Of a stretch of 64,000 bases of DNA, positions 27,501 through 39,500 are shown piece after piece (position 1 is the first letter of the stretch; the number at the start of each line of letters is the position of its first letter). Under the pieces are notes generated by a model. That model did no database searches. It was not told the DNA's origin and saw nothing but the letters and a program-made list of their open reading frames with translations. The translations under genes and the position numbers were made by a program. This DNA is from Larix kaempferi. Taxonomy: Eukaryota; Streptophyta; Pinopsida; Pinales; Pinaceae. Location of the stretch: contig BSBM01000361.1 of the NCBI GenBank assembly GCA_027924585.1, forward strand, positions 65,253,501 to 65,317,500, read 5' to 3'.

Positions 27501-30500
27501 TACTAAAAAACCATGTAGAATGCCAAATTAGCTATAGAAAACATGGAAACATAGATATAACCATTTAGTACACATATACCATCAATCATCTAGGAGCTAT
27601 AACTTATAACATTGTCATCAAATGATCGGAGTAGGAGCGAAAAACAAAATTTTCAAAAGCTTCCATTTTGGGAGCGTTTTTTATATAATACATATTTTAA
27701 TATATATTGATGCATATATACTAAAAAACCATGTAGAATGCCAAATTAGCTATAGAAAACATGGAAACATAGATATAACCATTTAGTACACATATACCAT
27801 CAATCATCTAGGAGCTATAACTTATAACATTGTCATCAAATGATCAGTTATCAATCATCAACAACATCAACCTTCAAATTTCAACATATACTATTTGCCA
27901 TCAACAAACTCTAACAAATAGCATCAATCATGAAATGAAACAAAGCATCATAATATCATGTTCATTACCAAAGAGTTGGAAGAAGCAATCAACAATTTAA
28001 AGTTTAAACTTCAAAGGTAGGTTCAAGATTCAAAGTTCAAAGTAGGCCATAATGTTTCCAAAATAAGCCATAATAAACATTAAATACAAAGTACTATGAT
28101 ACAATGTACTAAGCTTTCCTCTTTCCACGAGAAACTTACAATTTCTTTTCCCATGGTCTAGGTAGAGGAATAGGAGAAGATGGAAGTGTTCGTGGAACAT
28201 GAGAAAAAGATGCATGCCCCCCATGGATTGTTGGACGTTGTGAAGCTAAAGGAAAAATTCCTGCATGTGGAAACCTGTCGGTGGTTGGGGGTGGCATCTC
28301 TGGTGTATGAATTGGATCACCATCATGATCACGCAATAGTTCATCATCCAAGCGCTCTAATGGTATGGCTCCATCCTCCACATTAGCCTCCTCTGGATTG
28401 ATGTCCCATGTCAAATATGTTCTATCATTCTTGTCCACCTCACAATAACGGGACAACAACCTCAAGTTGTAGTGCACATGAAACAAGCTTTCTGCTCATT
28501 CTACATTCAAATTGTTTCTCTTGACACTCTGGATGAAGTTGTAGGTGCTCCAACACCTCTTTGCAAAAGAACTATTAACAACCTGTCAAAGCACCCTCAC
28601 TGCCAATTTATGCAAATCTGTTGTAGTGGAGCCATACATTGTTAGATTTCATACATTCATAGCATAATAATATAAATGCATAACCAAGATCACTAGAAGC
28701 AAGACAAAGCACAACACCACAGAGTTTACCTTGGGAAACCCAATTGGGAAAAACCCAACCACCTTCGCATAGAGATGATAATCCGGAGATCAGAGTACAA
28801 ATAAGAAAAGAAAAAATGTGGAAATGTCTTCCACAAATAGAAGCCCCAAAATAGCTATCTCCTCCAAGTGATGCGAAATCAGCTCTCTCCAAGTGATGCC
28901 TGAATGCTAAGTGTGAGAATGAGATAATGAGGTGCACTAGCCCCTTATTTATACAAGTGCAAAAACCAGAAATTCCCTAACTGGGCCGACTTCACCTGGG
29001 GCCAATAAATAATTTATTTTTTAATAATTTTCTTTTGTTTATTTGCACCCCAAGGTTTACATTGACTCTTTCATGTGATTACATAAATAATTACATCCAG
29101 TTCATCTTCCTTAGGAGGTACAATCAAGTAAAATAAAAGTACAATAAAATACAATGAATAATATCTTCCGAAGTTGCACAAAATCCAACATACATGTTCC
29201 ACCAGTGGATAGGGCTCAACCTACCTCGATCTTTGGTGGAACATTCAAACTCTCCCACCTTTTGACCACATGTTTATGAATATGTTCATACTAGATTGCA
29301 TCTCTTTGCTCAATAATGGCTTTGATTTGACCAAGCATGATATCCATTTGCTCATACACCTCCCCTATCACCGATTGATCTGTATCTGCAAAAGTAATCA
29401 TACTATAAACAGGCTTGGTGAACTGTAGAACATACCTAACTTGTGCCCATAACTAACCATCAAGAACAATGTCCTCCACCTCCTGAAAGTCATGTCTATC
29501 AGATGTGCTTGCAACTTTGTCTTTCAATTCTTTCCATCAATCACTTGAGACCATACTAGCCAATGCCTCTCTTACCTTGAAAAGCCTCTTGAAGGTGAGG
29601 TAGTAGCTAGAAAATCTAGTCTTTGCAATATTTAATAGCTCCAACCTAGACTGATTGAGAAAAATGTGGTGGTACGCGCTATGATTGGTAATAAATGTTA
29701 TCATTTTCTTACCTCTCTTGTACAAGGAACCAATCCATTGATAATTAGTGTCCTTCATTTTAATAATATCATGCATCAAAAGGTTCAATGCGTGAACCAA
29801 ACACCCTGACCAAAATATGTTAGGGTACGCATCCTCAATGATTGTTGTTGTTGCCTTACAATTAGCAGCATTATCGGTAATGACTTGATGACATTGTATG
29901 GCCCAATATCTTGAATGGTTTTGAGTAAAGGTTGAGCAATATTAATGCCAATCTTGTAGTGATCTGAGTAGTCATAGGCTGAAAGGAAGATAGCACCATT
30001 AGTAGACACACTAAAAATATTTATCAAGGGATTGCCTTTAACATTTGTCCACCCATCAGATACAATGGATACCCCATAGTTGGACCAATCATTTGTAAAT
30101 TTTCCAAGAACACTATTGATTTTGGCTTTTTTCCTATCAAGTCCCACAATTCTATCTTTGTCATACCTAGGGCTCTTGTATCCTTTAGGGGCACCATTGA
30201 TGGCTTGTACTATTTCATGCCAATAGGGTGAGCGAAGAACATTGAATGGCACACCACATGCATAGGGAAACCTGTAAAATTTTAAATTTGCATCATCTCT
30301 ACAACCTTGGTTAAGTAAATCTGATAATGTTCTTCGCATAGGTGAGAATTGACTACCATTGGGGGATGAGGGTCCTGATCGAGTCAATGATGATCCACTA
30401 CTAAACATTCTCTGTGAGGATTCGTATTCAACCCTTGATCTGTTGGAATTGTTTTGGGCGGCCTTTTCTTCCATCTTGTATTTGTTTCTTTCTTTAGTTG

Positions 30501-33500
30501 GCACTTTGACATAGGTTTTGACTCCAACAGCCTTACCTTGATCACATGGCATAATCCCACACAAATGCTTTCTCACACGGGTATATGAACCTGTGTATGT
30601 TTTAGTACAATGGGGGCTGTTACGATGGTACTAGCACCAACATACTTGTAGAGGTGCCCCAAGGAGAGGGTGTCTTTTTTCTGACCAGGAGGAGTGTTTA
30701 GCCAGCTCATTTCGAGGTAGGGGCATGGCCAGAACCTCTGGTTTCTCTTCTGGAAGTACTATGGCTTAATGGCATCGCTGACTGCCTCATGAAAGGGTTT
30801 GAAACCCTAAGGTTGGTGTCCGAGTCTTCCAGGTGTGGGTCACTGGGTCACATGACTCCAACCTTGTTTCAACACTCCAGCGGCAGTTTTTCTAGCACTC
30901 AGACTCACTCTTATCTTCTAGAGCACATCAACACCCTCCCGGTTCTCCAGTTCAGCAGTGCCCTCCCTCTAGGCCCTCCTTCAGAGGATGACGTCATCCT
31001 CCTGGCAGACTGTTTGCTTGCTAAAAGGGGGGGGTGGGCGTTGAGGGTTTTCATCATTGTTGGGTTTAGTTGAGGCATGACGACCCCCCCCCCCCTCCCC
31101 CCTTGCACAGTCTGGCCTTCAGTTTCGTCAAATTTGGCCTTGTTTAGCATATTTTGGCACCTAGGGGGGAAAATACCCCATGTAGCCTACAATAGGCCAT
31201 CTTTAGATTTTTTATATTATTTTTGTTATATTTTTAAGATGACATTTTAAAATATTAATTTGACCTTATTTTGTGTAAAGTGAGTGTGAGATCCTATAAA
31301 TAAGATCTCCTCACTTCATTTTTAGATATCAACTCTTGGGATAAGATCATTATGTCTGCTATTTTCCCTAGCTAGGGCTCTTTGAAGGAAGGCACTCCTT
31401 GATGAAGGTTATTTTGCAAGTTTGAAGCATTTCTTGGAAGTTTTACTTATGTTCATGCCATTGCTAAGGTGAGGCAAGAGTTGTTTGCTTAACACATGCA
31501 CTTGGAGGTATCTTTACTTTTTGTTTGATGTCTCTCTGTCAAATGTATGAAAGTGATGCTTGTTAGGCTTAGATGGAAGCCATTGTTGCTTCATTTTCTC
31601 TTGATTTGCATGTTATTTTCATCAGTGATCACCATTGCAATCAAGCTTGAGCTTTAGGTCGTCAAGTCTTGCTAAGCTAGGCTTCTTTTACGAATCCTAG
31701 AGATTATTGAGGTGAGCCCTAGCTTGCTAAGCTTTCCAAGTACCATCTCAAGGAGGGTTACTCCTCTCATTGATTCCCTAGGTTTGGTGAGTAGTTATAT
31801 TTTGAAACCCTAGTTGTTCAACTACTCATTTTTTAACCTAAAATCTGATGTTTGTACATTTGTAATTATTATAGTTAGCTTGGTTATGGTTAATTTTTGT
31901 GTTTTAGGCTTAATTATTTGTTTTCTTTTGAGTTACTTCTGATTTTATGAATTAATGGATTTATTTTAAAACCTAAACTCTAAGCTTTATGCATTTATGA
32001 TATATTAAACAAAATCTAAGCTAAAGCCCTAGTCTTTTTTTCTGTGTTTCTACTCTACCATCTCTAGAAAACCTCACGACCTAGCCTTATCCCATTCACG
32101 ATCGCGGCCTTCCCACTTTCGCTGTTCCTCCCATCGCGGCTCCTCTCCCTAGCCTGTGTCCTCTCCTATGCTTTTCCGCGGCCATCCTTTTGCTTCTCGG
32201 GCCAGCTCTTCCCTTTACCATCCGGGCCTTCCCTTCTTAGCATTCACAGCTCCCTTCCTAACTCGCGGCCTCCATTCCTGCTACCCTCTCCTTTGTTGCC
32301 CGCGACCTCCATTTCTGCAGGTTCACTCCTTCCCCCCCGCTCCATTCTGCACCATCTCTGCGGCCCTCTCGTCGTTGCCTTAACCTGCTACAACTGCTCC
32401 TTATCCTTGTCACTCCTTCTTTCCTGCTTGCGGCCTCCATTTCCGTTGGCCATCCCTTAAACCCTTAGTCTTATCCTGCTCGTCCCCGACCCGTGGCTTT
32501 GCTTGGCCCGCGACCCCCTTCTTCTTCGTCCATCTGCAGCCCTATCCTTTACCTTTTTACAGGCCTGCCCTCTTGGGCAGCCCTCGTGTCAAATAGATTA
32601 AGATTTCATAAGATACGAATTTTATCATTGAGAAGAGATTGTATTTTACGGGAGGGTTTCTTTTTTTGAATTGAAAATAATAAATGAAACCAAGGAGACA
32701 TCACCACAGACTTGATCTTCAGCGTTAAATTTTAGTGAGTTAATAGCATTTTTTAATTAGTTGGCATATTTGATAGTAGAACTTAAATATTCCATAAGAA
32801 TTCTAACTCGATTTTAAACTGGAAGTTAGATTATTGGTTGTTAAATGAACTGGATTTTTTACTTATAAATGTTGGTTATTAGGTAAATGATCTCTTACAT
32901 ATCAGTAATAATTATTATCATCTTGCTGCAAGCATTTGCCTAATTTATTCTTGGTACGATACATGCTCTTTGGCACTTTAATTGATGGGCAAAACTGATA
33001 TATTAATATTGTCTCGTTGAAGGAATAGTCCTTACGCCACTACAATAATTTGCTTATGCTGCTATACTTGATACTTGAATTGGTTGTGCCATTGCTAACG
33101 ACTTACCTTTGCATATGCCAAATTAATGAACGAGATTGATATCTCATCGTTGTATTGATTATAGGTCTTGCTCTCTAATTCAACAACATTTAAGACATAT
33201 TTGGTTAATGGTCGATTACTTAGTTTCTTTATTAATTGCCATTAGTTGTGAATTATCATGCTACACGCTTACATCGAATGACATTGACAATTATTGCTTA
33301 ACGCATATTTGGCTATTGGTTGATGGTTTTAGCAATATAGTCTTTTGATCCAATATTGATTTTCATAATACGTGAGTACATGATTACACATTTCATTGAA
33401 TGATTGATGCTGATCATAGCTTTTACACTCACTAACATTGATCATTGACTCCACTTAGGCACTGTTCTAACCATAGTATTACATAGAATATATTTGGTTG

Positions 33501-36500
33501 CTTGTTCTAGTGTTTTACAGGTTTCCATAAGGACACTTCTCCTTGGAGGTTTCGTCTTTTGAAGAAGTTAGAACGGTGATCGAGGTGACATTGGGTCACT
33601 TTTCTTATTTATGCCTACTGGGAATCAAGGGCATATAAACGTTGTGGTTTCACCCCCTCTTCCTCTCCCAAGCCTTGTCACATACTTCCACAAAGGTCTT
33701 GTATCTTTCTTTTTTTCCCCTCATCACTCTCAAGCTCATCATTATCATCATCCTCTTCTGGTTCTCGTTCCTCCTCTCCATGGTATGTGTCACTCCCCAC
33801 CTCTTCCTCCTCATCATTGCCACCACTATATCTGTTTCTCAACACCATTATAATGAGACGGAGTGGAACCAAAAGACAAGACCACATACCCATCATGCAT
33901 CTTGACACATGATGAGAATCACGTGTTTCCTACAATAGAAAGATGGAGAAGAACAAATGGGAAAGTGTAGGAGAAGAGAACATTCAAGATTTAAAATTTT
34001 AACATAGTGAAATATTTTTTCAAAAGCAGACAAAGAGTGGGATTTAGAGCCTACCTCTTTAGTTCTCCAATGGTGCTTGAATGTCTCGATGGAAGCTTTC
34101 AATCTCCTCTCCAAGCTCTCGCAAATAGTAGCCTTCAATCACCCCTTCAATCTCCCTTCCAAGCTCCCACAAATTTGCTCACAAATAACTACCAAACCCA
34201 CTCAAAGCCTTATCAAAGTGAGCTGAAATCAATAAAATGAGGAATATAATGAGAGAAAATGGACTCAAAGATTGTTTGTATCCCCTAAAAGAACCTAAAA
34301 CAATCCTAGGCATTCCCAAAAAACCAAGTGGAAGCTTGCACAAATGAGAAAATGCGAGATCGGTGCGGTGCGCCTAACCAATGGAAGTTCTCTAGAAGCA
34401 TTTTTGGGAGCGTTTTTTTAGCCTCGGGAGTGTTAAGGGAGCGATGATGAATCACTTGGGGGTGTCGATCCCTAATCGCTCCCTCAACGCTTCCACGAAA
34501 ACCAAGGAGCAAAATGTTTTTACCTGGAATCATGAATTGCAAAGACGCTCCCGATAGGAAGCGATCAGTAATCGCGATCCAGGGATCGATTCCTGTCTGC
34601 TTCCTTTGCTAACGCAAACTGGGAGGTGAAGCAAAGTGGGGTAGGGTGCTTCCCCTCTGCCTTGCTCTACAATACTGCCATGAATTGCAAAACCGGAATC
34701 AATCCCAACATCATCTTTCGTCAAGGTATTACGTCTATCATCCTCAATGCAAATGGAAGTTTCACGAATGAAAGAAATCAATGCAATATGACTAGCATAT
34801 CTACTAGGAAGTATATTATCCCTCACTAATGATCATGGCACTCCTACATGCTCTCGTGCATCTTGTAATCTATGGGAAAGCCATCTTGGCTTCCTACAAG
34901 CGAGAGTAGGCGAGGGCATCTCCATACTCAATCTCACCTCAACTCCCTTTGAATCAAACTCATCTCGAGTCTCTACATCAGTGTCTGAAACACCCTCCTC
35001 TCTCCCCTCAATCACTACAGGAGAATCTTGTTGTTAATTTATCCAAAGATCACTACTCCCTCTGGATGCCTTGAGATCTCAAACGATTTAAGTCTCTGTA
35101 AGTAAAAAATACAATAAAGACTTAAGATACAAATACTATGGATCTCTTAACACTTAACCAATGAAATACATAACAATCACACAATAACTCAAGATATACC
35201 TTGGAAATCCCAAATGGGGAAAACCAGTTTTTTGTGAGGCTTTCTTCTTTCTTGAGCCCAAAGGAAAGTAAGAATGAATTTAGTACATATAGTTCTTCAG
35301 AAACAAATGATCAAACCTGACGGGTTATGATACCCGAGATCTGCAACAGCTACAACTGCTGCTCTTGGGGAATGCACCCCCTTGCTCTTAGTTTGGATCT
35401 GAACCTTCTAAAGATCTGACTATGCCCATCTCAGGATGTACTATCTCCTCTTGTACCCCACTTCCTTGATCTGCTCAGTCTGGAATGGAAGCCTACTCCT
35501 GTAGGATGTGCCCCTACAACTCTACATGCAAAAGTGTGCCCTTCCTTCAACTGTCGAAAATTCACCCTAGGTCAGATCTCAGCCGATCTAATCTCTGATT
35601 GCCACAGTTCTTGTTCAATCATTGAAGAAGATTTGCTCAGTCCTCAACCTAAGCTAAGAACGTCCTCCTCTCCTCAGGAGGTGTGCTTTCCCTCTGAGCA
35701 AAGTCGCCCAACTCTCCTACCTGATCTCACTCTGATCAGTCAACTCAGTGAAACTGTTGGTGACTTCCTACCTCATAACATCTCACTGGCCAATTAGGGT
35801 TACCAAAACCCTAATATGAGTGCTTGCAAAAACTCACTTTTTGCATGCATTTTAATTTACTACTGTGCATGCAAAACTTTGAATGCATCATGAAGAACAA
35901 CTTTCTTGGTTAACTTCTCAACACTCCCTCTTAACGAGGAAAGTTTTATGAACCACTCCCATCTTCACCCTGAAGTACACAAACTTGTTTCTCATCAAGG
36001 ACTTTGTTAGAATGTCCGCCACCTGCTCATCCGTAGGTATGTACTGAAGCTCAACTGCTCTTCTTTGAACATGACTCGAATGAAGTGATATCTGATCTCT
36101 ATATGTTTGGACCTATCATGAAAGACTAGATTCTCCAAGACTTTTATGCATCTTTGATTATCACAGTAGGCTCCAACTGTTGATCAAATAAGCTCACCAA
36201 CATCTTGCGAAGCCAAATGGCCTTGCAATTGGCTAGACTAGCCACCATATATTATGCCTCTATAGAGCTCAGTGCCACAGACTTCTGTTTCCTGCTGAAC
36301 CAAGACACAACTGCTGATCCCAAGCTGAAACAACACCCAAAGGTGCTTTTCTTGTCACCTGCACTACCTTCTTAGTCAGAATCTGTAAAACCAACTAACT
36401 GCACTCCACCCTTCCTCACATAGTTCAAACCATACTCAATTGTTCCTCTAATATATCTAAGCACATGTTTTGTTGCTACCCAGTGAACATCTTTGGGATC

Positions 36501-39500
36501 CACCATATACTAACTCAAGGCATTGACAACAAAACTCAAATCTGGCCTGGTGTTGACCAGATACATCAGGGATCCAATAAGCTATCGGTACCTGGTGGGA
36601 TCAACCAACTCACCCTCAAAAGCAACCAGCTTCTTCTAGTTGGTTGCCATAGGTGTAGTCATGGGCCTACAATCCTGCATCTGAAATCTCTTCAAAATGT
36701 CCATCGCATACTTGCCCTGACCCAGAAAGATATGCCCATCCTCCTGCCAAACCTCCATGCCTAAGAAGTAGTGCATTAAACCTATGCCTTTCATTTCAAA
36801 TTATGAATCAAGATCATTCTTGCAATCACTGATGAGTCTCTCTGCCCCTGTAATGAACAAGTCATCTACATACAGTACAAGAATTAACGGATCCCCATTT
36901 ACTACAATAAAGTAGAGATTGGGATCAGCTTCACGCTTTTGAAAACCCAACTGCTACAAGTAATTATCTATCCTAGAATACCAAGCTCTAGGATCTTGTT
37001 TCAGACCGTATAGGGATTTCTTTAGATTGCATACATGAGACTCTCTCATGAACCTCAAAGCCTTCTAGATGCTCAATGTACACCTCCTCTATGAGTCCGT
37101 TGAGAAAAGTTGACTTCACGTCCATATGGTGAATCTTCCAACCCATCTCAGTAGCAACTGAAATCACAGTTCTGATGGAAGTATAATGGGCCACAAGAGC
37201 AAACGTCTCATCATAATCAATTCCCTCTACCTGAGAGAAACCTCTAGCCACAAATATGGCTTTGTATTTCTTAATGTTTCCATCTGTAGCATGCTTAATC
37301 TTATAGAGCCATCTGGAAGTCACAACTTACTTTCCCTCTGGTTTGGTCACAACTTCCCATACATCCTTCTTCATGATGGAAGCATATTCTTCCAACATGG
37401 CATCTCTCCAAGCCTACTAACCTACTGCCTGCTCATAGGAAGATGGCTCTAACTCACTAATACTGCTCTCCATAGCCAAATAACTACAAAACCTCTGTGG
37501 GTCCTTTCTCTCTCTTACATTCTTCTTGGGAGTTCCCATTGTCTGAGCTTCCTTCAAGGTATCTTGAAGGAACTTGGGCTTCCTCTTTCTTGAAGTAACC
37601 TCTTGTGAGGAGAACTGCTCATTCTCATCCCAATCAACTGTATGAGACTGAATACCTGTAGTAGAAGTACTTGTAGTTGTTGACCCTATAGCTCGAGAGC
37701 CTGTAACTTGAGACCCTGATCCTAGTTGACCACCATCGTAAGCTCCTGTACCATTTCCTGCCTCTGTACTTGTGGAATTTGTCATCTGGGAACTTGTCAC
37801 CCCATATACTTGGGACCTTGTTCGTTGTGGAACAACACTTTGACCTGTGTCATCCTGAGATGTAGCAACCTGTTGCTTTTCCTTCTCTGACTCACATGAC
37901 TTCCTGAAAGCTCGAACCTCCTCAAATTTCACATCCCTCCTCACAAGAGTTTTCCTTAGAGTAGGAATGTAAATACGATAGGATTTCGAGGTCTCATCAT
38001 ATCCAACAAGGATCGCCCTCTTAGCTGTAAGTTAAAACTTTGTCCTCTTCTCTGAAGGGACATGTGAGTAAGTAAATCATCCAAGAATCCTAAAGTGCCC
38101 AACCTCAGGTTTCTTTCCTGAGAATGCTTCTTCTGGAGTTTTGTTCCCCAAGACTTTATGAGAACTCCTGTTCTGAATGTATATAGTTGTGTTACATGCC
38201 TTAGCCCAAAGGAAAAATGGCAAACCCTAATCATCCAACACCAACAATTGCCATGTTCTTCCTCTCAGCAACCCCATTCTGCTGCGGCGTATAAGGAACT
38301 GTTAACTGCCTCTTGATGCCCTCCTAAATGCAAAACTCATTGAATTCTTTCAAGGTAAACTCACCCCCATTATCTAATCACGGAGTCTTGATTTTCCTTT
38401 CTATTTGGTTTTCTACAAGCGCTTGGAATTTTTGGAACTTCTGCAAGACTTCTTTTGATTCTTTACTTTTTGGAAAGTAAATCCAGGTCTTCCTGGAGTA
38501 GTCATCAATAAAGGATACATAGTACTCGTAACCCTTTAAAGATTTTAAAGATGAGATGGACATTGGACCACAGAGGTCGGAATGAATCAAATCAAGTGCT
38601 CCTACAAATCTGTTGTCACTCTTGGGAAAGACTGTCTTGACATATTTACCAAGAGCACATCCTTTGCACATGCCACTGAGCTCAGTGCTAAAGTTTGGCA
38701 TTCCTGCCACAATCACCCTCAAGATCTTCAGAGTTGGATGGTGTAAATGAGCCATCCTCCTGTGCCAAAGCTCACACACATCACAATCATCATCCCAGCT
38801 GCTATTTGTCTATGCATGATGAAGCTGAAAGTTAATCCTACAGAGTTTTCCACTGCGGACACCAATCCTCACATAAAAGGTATCTCTAGATCCCATGGGT
38901 TGAACTAGAAAATTACCATCTCTGAACATTACACACAGACCTCGATCTTCAATAGTAGAAACTGATATCAAGTTCTTCTTTAATCCCGAAACATACAGAA
39001 CATCACAAACTCTCATAGACTCTCCTGATTCTTTCTGGAAAGAGACTATTCCCCATCCAATGGCCTTGATCGTAAAATTGTCTCCAAGTACAATCTCAAG
39101 ATCTAGCCCATCCTCGGCAAGATTTGTAAATTACCCTTGAACACCCGTCATGTCGCTGGAGGCCCTGCTATCTATATACGGTATACTAGAAGTAGAAGTA
39201 CTTAATGACTGGCATGTGTTAAGTGCCAACTCTCTATCAATCTCTTCAGTATAGTACTTATCTACATCTGTCGAAAAGCATGAAGTGAAAGTAACCTGAT
39301 CATCCCTCATGCTTGTAGTCATGGTCTCCTGATCTCAAACGTACTTGAATGCACATATCTGATAGATCTGAACTCAACAACCACAGATCCAAGCTCTGCC
39401 CTTCAGATCTGGTAGATTTGGTCACCCTCTACACAGATTTGATATCCAACTAAGTTCACCACACAGATTTGGTATGATGCTCGCAGATCTGAGTGTGATT

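Larger units (their letters stand above)
27390..34625 (-). mobile_element. hAT-type DNA transposon, copy A (with later insertions)
   Basis: Minus-strand hAT element with subterminal GGAGCG-type motifs at both ends: GGGATCGGGAGTAGGAGCG near 27400 and the GGGAGCG / AGCGAT clusters at 34380-34600. The transposase pseudogene lies between. It is interrupted by a solo LTR (28640-29190) and a 3.0-kb LTR-like insert (30618-33627). Exact TIRs and an 8-bp target duplication could not be fixed by eye. Copy B at 42563-50550 is the tandem duplicate. Confidence 0.7.

Noticed and set aside
32100-32600. GC-rich stretch with GCGGCC words as a CpG island or gene start
   Set aside because: It lies inside the 3.0-kb insertion bounded by target duplication and has no sustained conserved frame.
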